Shown here: positions 36,116 through 44,665 of the stretch, piece after piece
Layout: each line of letters opens with the position of its first letter
Position numbering within the stretch: the first letter of the stretch is position 1
Source of the DNA: Candidatus Woesearchaeota archaeon
GTDB taxonomy: Archaea > Nanobdellota > Nanobdellia > Woesearchaeales > ARS49
Assembly: GCA_018302815.1 (NCBI GenBank)
Contig: JAGVZE010000007.1
Span: forward strand, 186,001 to 250,000
DNA: 64,000 nt
Reading direction: 5' to 3'
Notes under the pieces: generated by a model
What the model was told of the DNA's origin: nothing
Databases searched by the model: none
What the model saw: the letters and a program-made list of their open reading frames with translations, nothing else
Translations under genes and position numbers: made by a program

Positions 36116-36280
36116 ATGAACACATGCATAACGTGCAAACAGCCAAGTATTGGCCAAACAGGGTTTACTATATTCAAGTGCCCAAAATGCCTTAAGACAG
36201 ACCTCTCACGATGCTCGCACTGCAGGAAAATCGCGGCCAAATTCAGCTGCCCTCAATGCGGATTCGAGGGACCTAACTAA
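36116..36280 (+). CDS. Zinc-ribbon RNA-binding-type protein (HVO_2753-like)
   Basis: A 54-residue protein with four CxxC pairs (CITCKQ, CPKCLK, CSHCRK, CPQCGF), typical of the small archaeal double zinc-ribbon proteins usually found just before aEF1B. ATTTTTAAAC 26 nt upstream supports the leaderless ATG at 36116. Its TAA is directly followed by the aEF1B ATG. The proximity suggests a translation-related role. Confidence 0.9.
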   Translation: MNTCITCKQPSIGQTGFTIFKCPKCLKTDLSRCSHCRKIAAKFSCPQCGFEGPN

Positions 36281-36571
36281 ATGGCAAACGTAATAGTCAC
36301 GCTCAAAATAATGCCGAGCAGCCCTGAAGTAGACCTAGACGTGCTCTACACAGAATCCTGCAAGAAAGTACGCGCGTTCATCGACACCAAACACAAGGAC
36401 GATGAAGTTCGAAAAATAATAGAACCGGTCGGATTCGGCCTCAAAGCGCTCAAACTCATGTTCGTCATGGACGAAAGCATCGGAACGACTGACAAACTCG
36501 AAGAGGACATCAAAAACCTCAAAGGAGCAGAATCAGTCCAAGTAACCGACGTAAGGCGAGCCATAGGTTAA
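36281..36571 (+). CDS. ef1b: Translation elongation factor 1-beta (aEF1B)
   Basis: A 96-residue guanine nucleotide exchange factor for aEF1A. The family blocks are visible: IMPSSPEVDLDVLYTESC, EPVGFGLKALKLMFVMDES and TDKLEEDIKNLKGAESVQVTDVRR. It has the normal archaeal length. It is the second gene of a three-gene run (zinc ribbon, aEF1B, FKBP lipoprotein). Confidence 0.96.
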   Translation: MANVIVTLKIMPSSPEVDLDVLYTESCKKVRAFIDTKHKDDEVRKIIEPVGFGLKALKLMFVMDESIGTTDKLEEDIKNLKGAESVQVTDVRRAIG

Positions 36572-36591
36572 TTACCACTGGAGGTGTTTTT

Positions 36592-37533
36592 ATGAAAAAG
36601 ATTCTCTTGCTATTATTGCTAGTAGCGTGCGGACTTGCGCCGCCTGACGCAGGCATGACCGTTCCGGCAGATAACACCACTTCGGTTGATACCGGAGTCC
36701 AAAAAGGAGACCTAGTCACAGTCAATTTCGAACTTACGCTTGAAAACGGCACTGTCGCAGACACGAACAACCCTGCTCTTGCCGAACAGAACGGCGTTAA
36801 GAACTATGTCAAAGGACCATACGCGTTCATTCTAGGCCAAAGCGGAAAAGTCAAAGGATTCGATGACGCAATAATAGGAATGAAACTTGGCGAAAAACGC
36901 GAAGTCAACATCAAACCAAGCGAGCCTGAAATAATCTTGAACTTAAACAAGACAATAATACGAAACAGGCTGGTCACCATACCGCGCCTTCAGGCGTTCC
37001 CCCTTGGAACGTTCAAAGAACGATTTGGAAAACAGGCAATAATCGGCGATGTAGTATTTAGCAACGATTTTCCATTCAAATACCAAATAGTCAATATGAC
37101 CAACAAAAGCGCGATAGGAAAGATGCTTCTCAAAGAAGGAGAAGAATACGTTCTGCCTAACACTGAATGGAAAAGCGAAGTAGCGAAAGTCACCGAAGAA
37201 GACGCCATGTTCTATTCTGAACCACAGGATAATCAGACCATAAGTTCACCGTTCGGCAATGCGACAGTGACTTTTAGCAAAAGCAGACTATACATCATAT
37301 TTCACCCAGAACTTGGAAGAATATTCAACTACACAGCAGAAGTAAATGAAAACGGAATCGGAATTCCCATGACGTTCCAAGTGGTCAAAATCCATGACGC
37401 AGGGTTCACAATAAAACGATACGGCTCGCTCGCGGACAAAAACTTAAAGCTCAACGTCGAACTGCTTGAAGTCACTGAAGACGTCAAAGAAGTTCGTGAA
37501 TCGCGAAGCCGCGTCAAGACAAGCGTTGCATAA
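36592..37533 (+). CDS. Lipoprotein FKBP-type peptidyl-prolyl isomerase
   Basis: A 313-residue protein. The signal ends in a lipobox (LLLLLLVACG), so the enzyme is anchored outside the membrane. An FKBP domain follows (GDLVTVNFELTLENGTVADT...FILGQSGKVKGFDDAIIGMKLGEKREV), with an insert-in-flap region of SlyD type in the middle and a long C-terminal extension. It would catalyse folding of secreted proteins. GGAGGTG precedes the ATG 21 nt after aEF1B. Confidence 0.9.
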   Translation: MKKILLLLLLVACGLAPPDAGMTVPADNTTSVDTGVQKGDLVTVNFELTLENGTVADTNNPALAEQNGVKNYVKGPYAFILGQSGKVKGFDDAIIGMKLGEKREVNIKPSEPEIILNLNKTIIRNRLVTIPRLQAFPLGTFKERFGKQAIIGDVVFSNDFPFKYQIVNMTNKSAIGKMLLKEGEEYVLPNTEWKSEVAKVTEEDAMFYSEPQDNQTISSPFGNATVTFSKSRLYIIFHPELGRIFNYTAEVNENGIGIPMTFQVVKIHDAGFTIKRYGSLADKNLKLNVELLEVTEDVKEVRESRSRVKTSVA

Positions 37534-37590
37534 CACAACAATCTTTATATATTTCCAAAAAAGGGTTTTCAATAACAAAGGGTGATCACT

Positions 37591-37977
37591 ATGCCAAAAA
37601 GCGCTAAAAAAGCCAAGAAAGAACAACCTGTTGAAGATGTCGAATTATCAGATGAACCAGAAGAATTCTTAGACGAGCCATCAGAACAAGTCGGCGAAAC
37701 TGCCCACGAGCTAAAAGTCAAAGTCGGCGAACGCGAAGAAGACGTCTATACAGAAGAAGGACGGGAAGAACTAGAGGAAAGCGACGAAGTCGCCCCTTGG
37801 GAAGAAGGATTCTCAAAAGGCGCAGACCACGGAGGAGAAGATGCCACGTGCGCTCATTGCGATAAAGTGTTGGGCGATCGTGACGAAGAAGAGATTATCG
37901 AGCGCAAATACAAGGGCGATTCCATGAAATTCTGTTCAGAAAAATGCGCGATGGCTGGACCCAAAGGGAAGAAGTAA
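37591..37977 (+). CDS. Acidic protein with a C-terminal zinc finger
   Basis: A 128-residue protein. A Lys-rich start (MPKSAKKAKKEQ) is followed by a very acidic disordered section and a C-terminal CxxC...CxxxC finger (CAHCDKVLG...MKFCSEKCAMAGP) resembling a TRASH/MYM-type treble-clef finger. GGGTGATC precedes the ATG; a GTG three codons upstream is less likely. It may bind nucleic acid or metal. The next gene begins one base after its stop. Confidence 0.75.
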   Translation: MPKSAKKAKKEQPVEDVELSDEPEEFLDEPSEQVGETAHELKVKVGEREEDVYTEEGREELEESDEVAPWEEGFSKGADHGGEDATCAHCDKVLGDRDEEEIIERKYKGDSMKFCSEKCAMAGPKGKK

Positions 37978-37978
37978 G

Positions 37979-38302
37979 ATGGACCCTGAACTTCAACGGC
38001 TTAAAGAAATACAACAACGAATCGAAGATGAAAACACTAACTGGTACGTTCTTTGCCGAGAAGATAGAGCAAAACCATACCAATTCGCAGCCGAGACACC
38101 ACCCGGATGCCGCATGGGACTCTCATTAGAACCAGCCATTAGCTTCCCACGCCAAAAAGCATACGCAATCAAAGAAGCGCTAGAAAAAAAAGGATACGAC
38201 GTTCAACTCGCAAAAATGCGAGGCGAGTATGATACGGTCAGCGTGGATTTTCTGCCTTTAGAGGAAAAAGTCAATAGGGCGCAGGGGAATGGCGAATTTT
38301 AG
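37979..38302 (+). CDS. Hypothetical protein
   Basis: An unrecognised 107-residue soluble protein starting one base after the zinc-finger gene, so co-transcribed. It contains an RxxKAYAIKEALEKKGYDVQLAKM alpha/beta segment. Four nucleotides overlap the convergent XPD-like helicase gene. Confidence 0.65.
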   Translation: MDPELQRLKEIQQRIEDENTNWYVLCREDRAKPYQFAAETPPGCRMGLSLEPAISFPRQKAYAIKEALEKKGYDVQLAKMRGEYDTVSVDFLPLEEKVNRAQGNGEF

Positions 38303-40131
38303 AACAACCTCCCAAAAAACCTCGCTATTTCTGTCTTGTATTCTTGCGTTATCTTAGTGTTCCAGTCCTGCGGAAAACAATTACTGTACCTTGGCCAAGC
38401 GTAGCGCTCGTCAAGAAACACTATGACTCCTCGGTCTTTTTCAGACCTGATACAGCGCCCAGCGTTCTGGATGCATCTTGTCATCGCGGGCAAAGTGTAA
38501 GCATACTCCCAGCCCTTGCCGAACTTGCGGTCGTAATAAGAGATAAGCTCTGTTGTTTCCAAGTCAGGCTTATCTAGCGGGAGGCCGACAACGATGACTC
38601 CTTTCAAGACACCTGGCAGGTCGACGCCTTCGCCGAATGAGCCGGCGGCTACTCCTAGAAGGACTGCGCCTGTTTTGGCTTCAGCTGAAAACCTGTCAAG
38701 CAGTTTCTGCTTATCTGCCTTCTCCATTTTCGGCTCCTCAAAAAACACTTTATGATTGTACGAATCCGCGAAAAACTGGTGGACTTTATCCCGCAAAAAA
38801 TAACTCGGGAAGAAAATCATAACGGCGCCACCGATAGAATTCGCAAGGTCAGCGCAGACACGCCCTATCTCTTGGTATTGCGCATCGCTTCTCAACGTGA
38901 ATTTGGTTGTGGTTCTTGGTACTATCAATGAGAGCCTGTTTGTTTCAGGGAACGGACTTTTGAACGAGCGCTGAACCGCAGTCTGAAGACCAAGAACATC
39001 TGCGAACATCGAAGTTGGGCTCAACGTTCCTGACATCACAATCGAAGCGTAACAATTATCGAACACTTCTTTAGTCAAAATTGCAGGGTCCAGACAGCGG
39101 TTGCTCAAAGTCACCATCATGTTCTCCTTTTGGATGGTCCTTGCAAACCCCGTATCTTTGCGACTCCATTCGTTCAGAAAAGTAGCTACTCCGCCAATAT
39201 GCGAAACTTTCTGCTCCTCTCTTGCCATGTCAGCCGCGAGATTAAGCTCGTCGATGATTTCAGCGTAAGGTTTTATTTTTTCGACTTCTTTGACGAACTG
39301 CTCTTGACGCACTATCTTCTCATCCTTCACATCGCCGCTCAATTTCACAATGACGTCCTGGATTTCAACAAGCATACTTAACGCGTCATCAAGACCGTTC
39401 TTCTTCGCCTCTGCGATAGCGTGCTTCATCATATTGCCAGAAAGACGAAATGTCAAAAGATCCCTTAATCTTCCCGGAAGATTATGTCCCTCGTCCACTA
39501 TTATGATCGCGTTCTCAATCTTCTTTTTTATTTTACCAAACAAAGACTCACGGATGTGCTTATTGAAAATGTAAAAATAATCCGCAATGATGACTTTAGA
39601 ATCTTCTGCCAGCATCAAGGAAAGCTCGTAGGGGCATATCTTTTCCTGACTTGCTCTTGCCACGACCGATTCAGTTGCGAGCGGAGCGTCTTTCTTGATT
39701 TCTGAAAGAAGATGCAAAGCCTGCATGTTGTTCTTGCCCCTCGCGTTCAAATAATATTCACATTGGTTTCCTTCAATCAAGCTTTTACAATACTCGGTGA
39801 AATCTCCCGACGGCATATTCTGCACGTTCTCCTGCGCGCACATCCACTTCTTGCCAATAAGGCTCGTCGCAAGGACATTAAGCCCTGTCTTCGCTTTTAA
39901 TTTGTGCAGAGTTTCAAGCACAATCCTGTGCTGAGTGTGCCTCGACGTCAAAAAGAAGACAGTCAAGTCCTTTTGCATCGCAAGCTCAATAGCAGGACAC
40001 AACGCCGCCGCGGTCTTGCCAAGCCCCGTCGGAGCATGAGCTAACACGTGCTTTTTCTGCGAAAGAGCAGCCTGAATGGTCTCTATCAGCTCCTTTTGGC
40101 CAGGACGTATATCGTCGTGGGAAAACAACAT
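38299..40131 (-). CDS. XPD/Rad3-family DNA helicase with iron-sulfur cluster
   Basis: A 610-residue superfamily 2 helicase (5'-3' type). Walker A is APTGLGKT (33-40), the DEAH-type box is DEGH (213-216), and motif VI is QNAGRCIRSEKDRG near the C-terminus. Four cysteines for the 4Fe-4S cluster are present: Cys98, 115, 124 and 166. It would unwind damaged or bubble DNA in repair. CTTTAAAGG lies about 27 nt before the ATG. It is convergent with, and overlaps by 4 nt, the gene at 37979. Confidence 0.94.
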   Translation of the reverse strand: MLFSHDDIRPGQKELIETIQAALSQKKHVLAHAPTGLGKTAAALCPAIELAMQKDLTVFFLTSRHTQHRIVLETLHKLKAKTGLNVLATSLIGKKWMCAQENVQNMPSGDFTEYCKSLIEGNQCEYYLNARGKNNMQALHLLSEIKKDAPLATESVVARASQEKICPYELSLMLAEDSKVIIADYFYIFNKHIRESLFGKIKKKIENAIIIVDEGHNLPGRLRDLLTFRLSGNMMKHAIAEAKKNGLDDALSMLVEIQDVIVKLSGDVKDEKIVRQEQFVKEVEKIKPYAEIIDELNLAADMAREEQKVSHIGGVATFLNEWSRKDTGFARTIQKENMMVTLSNRCLDPAILTKEVFDNCYASIVMSGTLSPTSMFADVLGLQTAVQRSFKSPFPETNRLSLIVPRTTTKFTLRSDAQYQEIGRVCADLANSIGGAVMIFFPSYFLRDKVHQFFADSYNHKVFFEEPKMEKADKQKLLDRFSAEAKTGAVLLGVAAGSFGEGVDLPGVLKGVIVVGLPLDKPDLETTELISYYDRKFGKGWEYAYTLPAMTRCIQNAGRCIRSEKDRGVIVFLDERYAWPRYSNCFPQDWNTKITQEYKTEIARFFGRLF

Positions 40132-40271
40132 CCATTCCTCGCACGAATCCGCCTTTAAAGCTTTATCGCACCCTTTTTAGCAACATTTTCATCCCTCTCC
40201 AATACTGACTTCGAAATCTTTAAATATATATTCGATTACAACAATGAACATTCCAATACGGGGTGGGTAGT

Positions 40272-40544
40272 TTGAACAAAAACAAAGAAATTTTTAGAAC
40301 ATTTTTCCGAGAAAAACCGGCAATGATGCTGGTCGAATTGAAAAACGCCAAAAGCGAAGTCTACGCGAGCAGCCTCGCTAAAAACATCGATTGCACGTAT
40401 TCACACGTCGTGAAAATACTGCAAGAGATGGAAACCGAAGGGCTCATAAACTTCGACAAGCAAGGACGATTGAAACTTTTGACTTTGACCCGCAAAGGGT
40501 CGGACGTCGCAAGCAGGATAGATGATATCAGGAGCCTTTTATGA
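40272..40544 (+). CDS. Winged-helix (MarR-like) DNA-binding protein
   Basis: A 90-residue protein with a winged helix (ASSLAKNIDCTYSHVVKILQEMETEGLINFDKQGR). TTG at 40272 is the likely start, with GGGGTGGG ahead of it; a GTG at 40263 is an alternative. A TATA box (CTTTAAATATATA) lies about 50 nt upstream. It overlaps the next gene by ATGA, so it is coupled to the first of three small paralogues and may control them. Confidence 0.82.
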   Translation: MNKNKEIFRTFFREKPAMMLVELKNAKSEVYASSLAKNIDCTYSHVVKILQEMETEGLINFDKQGRLKLLTLTRKGSDVASRIDDIRSLL

Positions 40545-40798
40545 GTGGGATGCCACGACAGGTGGATTCCGCGTTTCTTGACTATTGGTTGAAAAATTGC
40601 GACAAACTTGAACTCAAAGCGGATGATTCTGTTCGATTCATGAGCGGCCCTCGCACGTTAAGAGAACTTGTCGAAGAAATAAAGCGAGACACTGTCGAAG
40701 GAAAAGCGTTCTACCGCGCATTGACACTCGATCCGCAAGTGATTGCGCTCTACGAAGAGTTCAAGACGCAACAACTTCCTGAACAGCGAAATCATTAA
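40541..40798 (+). CDS. Small paralogue 1 of a tandem trio
   Basis: An 85-residue acidic protein. It shares with the next two genes a pattern: aromatic start (FLDYW), then SG-x-RTLRELVEEIKRDTVEGKAFYRALTLDP, then YEEFK. I do not recognise the family. It is translationally coupled (ATGA) to the winged-helix gene. Small, similar, tandem and next to a regulator: a clustered multigene set of unknown job. Confidence 0.7.
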   Translation: MSGMPRQVDSAFLDYWLKNCDKLELKADDSVRFMSGPRTLRELVEEIKRDTVEGKAFYRALTLDPQVIALYEEFKTQQLPEQRNH

Positions 40799-40822
40799 AA
40801 CCATCTTTTGATTCACTTTTTT

Positions 40823-41050
40823 ATGATTATTGACAAACCAGACCCAGTTTTTATCGATTTCCTTGTTATTGTCGGAGATTCTATTCTTTCGCAGCCAAAA
40901 GTTCGAGGAGATTTGACGCCGCGCAAATACGATGAAATGATAGAATCGATACGCGCGTGGACACCCGAAGGAATGCTCTATTACCGCGCTTTCTTAGATA
41001 CGCCTTCAATACAGCAAGAGTTTGAAAGGTATAAGGCGAACCTTTCTTGA
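40823..41050 (+). CDS. Small paralogue 2 of a tandem trio
   Basis: A 75-residue protein (MIIDKPDPVFIDFLVIVGDS). The shared core is LTPRKYDEMIESIRAWTPEGMLYYRAFLDTP, then QQEFERYK, close to paralogue 3. ATG 40823 is preferred over a TTG upstream because CATTAAAAC sits about 27 nt before it. It is therefore transcribed on its own promoter in addition to any read-through. Confidence 0.68.
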   Translation: MIIDKPDPVFIDFLVIVGDSILSQPKVRGDLTPRKYDEMIESIRAWTPEGMLYYRAFLDTPSIQQEFERYKANLS

Positions 41051-41101
41051 CTACTTTTGAACAGCGAAATTCTTATTAAGATCTGATTATGGGATTTTTC
41101 C

Positions 41102-41332
41102 ATGGCTGAATGGAACCCCGACTTGGAATTCCTACTCTTCTTCGAGCAGAAAGCTCAGGAATTAGGCGTTGACACTCCAATCGTGAGAGCGATGTCTTCA
41201 GGAAAAGTGCTTACTCCGGCTATAATGGCAACCGAATTGCGTGAAGGAACTCCTCTTGGCAGGAAGTTGTACAAGGTATTCTATTCTTCGTTCCAAAAAG
41301 AATTTGAAGAGTATAAACAGAACAACTCTTGA
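41102..41332 (+). CDS. Small paralogue 3 of a tandem trio
   Basis: A 76-residue protein (MAEWNPDLEFLLFFEQKAQ). The core is SSGKVLTPAIMATELREGTPLGRKLYKVFYSSF, then QKEFEEYKQN. CTTATTAAG lies about 26 nt before the ATG. No membrane or signal segment. It is paralogous to the two genes upstream. Confidence 0.7.
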   Translation: MAEWNPDLEFLLFFEQKAQELGVDTPIVRAMSSGKVLTPAIMATELREGTPLGRKLYKVFYSSFQKEFEEYKQNNS

Positions 41333-41418
41333 GCGCGGTGCAGAGTGGTTTCGCGCTTTTGTGAACACAGCTTGATTCTGCAGAAGGTTTATAAACCGAC
41401 TTTCGGCGCTTCGTTTCT

Positions 41419-42249
41419 ATGAAAATCACTTTGCTCAAAGGAAAGCACGAGACTGCTGAAGATGCCAAACATGGACTTCCTTACATACAGACGTGCGATG
41501 TGTATTCGCCTGAATGCGCGTTCCAGAGCGAACTTGAGGCAGTGCGAGTGGAAGATGAATGGATGCTTTTACTTCCGCAGAGCAGATCCCGCATGAAAGA
41601 CTTGATAGCACAGTCTGTAAAGTTAAATGCCTGCCCTGATTTCGCTCGCGCCCAAAAAGAGCTACTGCACCGCAACAGCAAACCCATATGGTACACTGAA
41701 CGCTGGCATCAACGCGAATCTATCCTTTCACGCCAAATGCATGATCACGCTAACTTAGTGGTAAGGAAAGCAGCAGTAGCATCCTTAGATGGACGATTCG
41801 ATGATTACGTGAGGGACTTTTGGTGTCATTGGCAATATTCTAAAGAAGAAAAAACGAAACGGGATACACATATCGCGCATAATTTCGAAATCGCTGAAGA
41901 ACGCATAAGAACACGCTACCCTTCCTTGCGTGAACAACGCGAGCTTCATCTTGTCGCAAGACTTGGCGCAATGCACTGTCCTGAGCAATATTGTTCAAAA
42001 CCAGTTGAAGTAGTACAGCTGCCTTCTGAGCGTAGTCCAATATTTGTTGAATATAATCGGGTCATAGAAACAGCGACTTCGCCGGATGAAGCACGGCCGA
42101 TAATGCTCGCATTCGCATTGCAAGGCATATCTGCGAAACAACATGCAGGACTTTCTGATTCAGACATCCTTGCGATGAGCATCTCTGAGCTAGAAAGAAC
42201 GATACGCGCTTTGGTGCGCGCTGAGAAAAAACAAGCGAAACCTTTATAA
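41419..42249 (+). CDS. Hypothetical protein
   Basis: An unrecognised 276-residue soluble protein, mostly helical, rich in Arg/Glu/His (TERWHQRESILSRQMHDH, REQRELHLVARLGAMHC). GTTTATAAACC lies 27 nt before the ATG. Three cysteines occur early and two near the middle, without a clear motif. It precedes rps15. Confidence 0.62.
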   Translation: MKITLLKGKHETAEDAKHGLPYIQTCDVYSPECAFQSELEAVRVEDEWMLLLPQSRSRMKDLIAQSVKLNACPDFARAQKELLHRNSKPIWYTERWHQRESILSRQMHDHANLVVRKAAVASLDGRFDDYVRDFWCHWQYSKEEKTKRDTHIAHNFEIAEERIRTRYPSLREQRELHLVARLGAMHCPEQYCSKPVEVVQLPSERSPIFVEYNRVIETATSPDEARPIMLAFALQGISAKQHAGLSDSDILAMSISELERTIRALVRAEKKQAKPL

Positions 42250-42309
42250 AGACCCTTCTGAGATTTCGTCTTATTCGAGAGATGTGACGGTGAAAGCTTG
42301 CACATACTG

Positions 42310-42330
42310 GAGAATGATGAAGACATTCTC
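42310..42330 (+). promoter_or_regulatory. Hairpin in the leader of rps15
   Basis: A 7-bp stem (GAGAATG/CATTCTC, loop ATGAAGA) lies about 30 nt before the rps15 start. A TATA box (CCTTTATAAAG, about 42240-42250) implies a leader of roughly 85 nt, unusual in a window dominated by leaderless genes. S15 proteins repress their own translation through leader structures in bacteria; whether archaea do so here is inference. Confidence 0.45.
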
Positions 42331-42361
42331 GTTCGGATAAATACTTCGGAGACAAACGAAC

Positions 42362-42817
42362 ATGGCAAAAATGCACAGCAGAGCGCGAGGAAACGCGCAC
42401 AGCCACAAGCCGCTCAAACCGGCCAAGCCAACGTGGATACGGCATCAATCAAAAGAAGTCGAAATGCTCGTAGCAAAACTTTCCAAAGAAGGAAAAAGCG
42501 CAAGCGAAGTCGGACTCATCCTGCGAGACAGCTACGGCGTTCCAAGCGTCAAACTGCTCACTGGCAAGCGCGTCCAGGAAATCCTAGCAGAGAAAAAACT
42601 CCTGCCAGAACTTCCAGAAGACATGCTCGCGCTGATGAGACAAAGCGTCTTGATCAAAAAACACCTTGAAGCGAACAAACACGACATGACTGCGCTTCGA
42701 GGACTCCAATTCGCAGAAAGCAAAATCAAACGACTTGTCAAGTACTACAAGCGAGCGCAAAAGCTCCCTGTCGACTGGAAGTTCGATGCGAACAAAGTCA
42801 AGATGTACACACAATAA
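42362..42817 (+). CDS. rps15: 30S ribosomal protein S15 (S13e type)
   Basis: A 151-residue small-subunit protein of the archaeal/eukaryotic S15P/S13e type. The N-terminal extension (MAKMHSRARGNAHSHKPLKP) and the core (TGKRVQEILAEKKLLPELPEDM, YYKRAQKLPVDWKFD) are characteristic. It binds 16S rRNA in the central domain. A possible SD (GGAG) lies about 10 nt upstream. The length is normal. Confidence 0.97.
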   Translation: MAKMHSRARGNAHSHKPLKPAKPTWIRHQSKEVEMLVAKLSKEGKSASEVGLILRDSYGVPSVKLLTGKRVQEILAEKKLLPELPEDMLALMRQSVLIKKHLEANKHDMTALRGLQFAESKIKRLVKYYKRAQKLPVDWKFDANKVKMYTQ

Positions 42818-42846
42818 TTTTTTTCCCTTTCAAGGGATTTTTCACA

Positions 42847-43578
42847 ATGGGGCGCAACTATCTATGGATTCTCATCGTGTTCCTAGTAGCGTGCGCTCAA
42901 ACACCGCTTAACACAGTTCCTACGGCAAACTTCTCATTTAGCAATGAAAGCGCAGATTCGCAAGAAACTGTAAATCCCTGCGCAACAATTCTTTGCTCAT
43001 CAGATAAAGTCTGCGTCGAAGGCACTTGCGTTTGCCCGCAGAAAACCTGCAACGGCAAATGCGTAAGCGCAAACACCTGCTGTTCGAATAGCGATTGTCC
43101 GCAAGGACAAGGCTGCTCTGATGGAACGTGCGTAGAAAAGCCTCTTTGCAAACTAGGCGAAGACTTCATAGACGGCGAATGCCAGTGCGATGAGAACCAT
43201 TTCTACTGCGGGGCTCAAATGCGGTGCATCCCTCGCGGCAAATGCTGTGAGCACAATGAATGCCAAAGATTCGAAAGATGCGTTCCATGGATGGCAAAAT
43301 CACGCCTTTGCGTACACGACGGAGAAAAGAAAACCTGCAAGCTATTCACTGAGAATGGACGCGACGAACTTTTCATACTTAATACAAGCATACTGCGCGT
43401 AAACGATGAAGGCTATTTCGCAGACAAAAGCGTAAGCTTCAACGTCAGCGGAGAGATACTCACTTTACAGGCAAACGTAACGCTCAATCATTCAAACTCT
43501 ACATTCTACCAAGAAGGCATTGAAACACTCGGCGGCTATTGCAAGCCCGATGAACCTGAAGAAGAGGAAGACGATTAG
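42847..43578 (+). CDS. Cys-rich lipoprotein
   Basis: A 243-residue protein: lipobox signal (LWILIVFLVACAQ), then Cys-rich modules (CSSDKVCVEGTCVCPQKTC, CCSNSDCPQGQGCSDGTC, CQCDENHFYCG), then a beta-rich domain and an acidic tail. The modules are of the same style as in the large M64 peptidase (CCSDDKCPDDEKC), suggesting a shared surface-binding or disulfide module. It would be lipid-anchored outside the cell. Confidence 0.78.
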   Translation: MGRNYLWILIVFLVACAQTPLNTVPTANFSFSNESADSQETVNPCATILCSSDKVCVEGTCVCPQKTCNGKCVSANTCCSNSDCPQGQGCSDGTCVEKPLCKLGEDFIDGECQCDENHFYCGAQMRCIPRGKCCEHNECQRFERCVPWMAKSRLCVHDGEKKTCKLFTENGRDELFILNTSILRVNDEGYFADKSVSFNVSGEILTLQANVTLNHSNSTFYQEGIETLGGYCKPDEPEEEEDD

Positions 43579-43720
43579 CCGCACGTGTTATTACGCGCAA
43601 TTGAGTTAATTCACCCAATAGAGATTATTTTATATCTTTGTCCCTGTAAAAAGGTAACTACTCTTTTTAATGGAATATCACAACCAGTATACTAATAAGT
43701 ATACAACTGAGGTGAATTGA

Positions 43721-44155
43721 ATGGAAGAAGAACACAAATGACATAATTTAGCAATACTGGGAATCGTAGCGGTTCTTGCAGTAGTAGGATTAGTATTATT
43801 GTTTAAAGGAGGAGCAGGAGGATCTACCGGAGCAGCAGTAGCATCACCTGACACGCAACAGCCGTGCAGTGATGTAGGTCTGATGGAGTGCACAAACCCA
43901 GTGGCACATCCCGTGACAGAAGCAGCCGGACAACAGCTGCAAGAACAAGGATGGTCATTGCAATTTAGCTCGACCTCCCCAACAAATCTTTGCGCGATCA
44001 AATGTGCCACGTCCGGCGGAGGACTTGATTGTTCTGACGACCCATCGGTACCTGCGAGCTGTGTTGACGCTGGTTGCATCAGGTGTAGTCCAAGAGAACT
44101 AGGCTGCAATGATGGCGACTGTATCGACGCAAACTGCGACGGCTTCTGCGGTTAA
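43721..44155 (+). CDS. Membrane-anchored small Cys-rich protein with an in-frame TGA at codon 7
   Basis: GAGGTG is placed seven bases before an ATG at 43721. The frame reads MEEEHK, then TGA (43739-43741), then HNLAILGIVAVLAVVGLVLLF and 118 more residues with ten cysteines (CSDV, CIRCSPRE, CIDANCDGFCG). The TM anchor comes right after the TGA, in the same frame, and no ATG lies between. The plain options are a nonsense mutation or sequencing error (TGG to TGA, Trp), read-through, or selenocysteine. A palindrome (GTATAC/GTATAC) sits in the promoter region. Confidence 0.5.
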
Positions 44156-44177
44156 GTCAACATAATTTCTTTTTCTT

Positions 44178-44603
44178 TTATTTTTCTTTGTAAATTTCCA
44201 AAAACTTCGGCAACTGGCTGTGAAGCGGACTCGGCAGAGCGTCTAACCTGAACCAGCCAATATCATCCATCTTGTGCGGATCGCCGATTTTCACGTTCTC
44301 TGTCGCGATTCTCACCTTGAAATCAAGACCGACCCAATGGCTCTTTCTTCCATCAACTACGCGGTGGACATCACGATAGCCCAAAAACTCGCACTCAAGA
44401 ACCTCAGCGCAATATTCTTCCATCACTTCCCTTCTGATGCCGTCCACTGCATTTTCACCGAATTCTAAAGAACCACCGCCATTATCCCAACAACCACGCT
44501 CATCACGACAGTTCTGACTGCGCTTGTTCATCAAAACGTTACCTTTACCATCGTGGCAGAAGAAGACGACAGAAACGCCGGTGTAGTCGAGACCTTTTTT
44601 CAT
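44178..44603 (-). CDS. NUDIX hydrolase
   Basis: A 141-residue NUDIX-family hydrolase. The Nudix box is clear (GGSLEFGENAVDGIRREVMEEY; GX5EX7REUXEEXGU pattern). It would hydrolyse a nucleoside diphosphate linked to another moiety; the substrate is not predictable. The ATG at 44603 is preferred to the one eight codons upstream because MKKGLDYTGVSV begins the family-like region. Confidence 0.9.
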   Translation of the reverse strand: MKKGLDYTGVSVVFFCHDGKGNVLMNKRSQNCRDERGCWDNGGGSLEFGENAVDGIRREVMEEYCAEVLECEFLGYRDVHRVVDGRKSHWVGLDFKVRIATENVKIGDPHKMDDIGWFRLDALPSPLHSQLPKFLEIYKEK

Positions 44604-44665
44604 TTTAACTTCACTGGACAAACGCACAGGTGAACTATTTAAGCATTTATGCTGGCAATGCAGTA

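Noticed and set aside
42300-42361. Box C/D small RNA in the rps15 leader
   Set aside because: A C-box-like AATGATGA is present but no D box (CTGA) follows at a suitable distance; the stretch is better explained as a hairpin leader.
43739-43741. Selenocysteine codon
   Set aside because: No SECIS-like hairpin is visible in the short downstream region and the residue lies just before a TM anchor; mutation or sequencing error is more likely. Kept only as an alternative.
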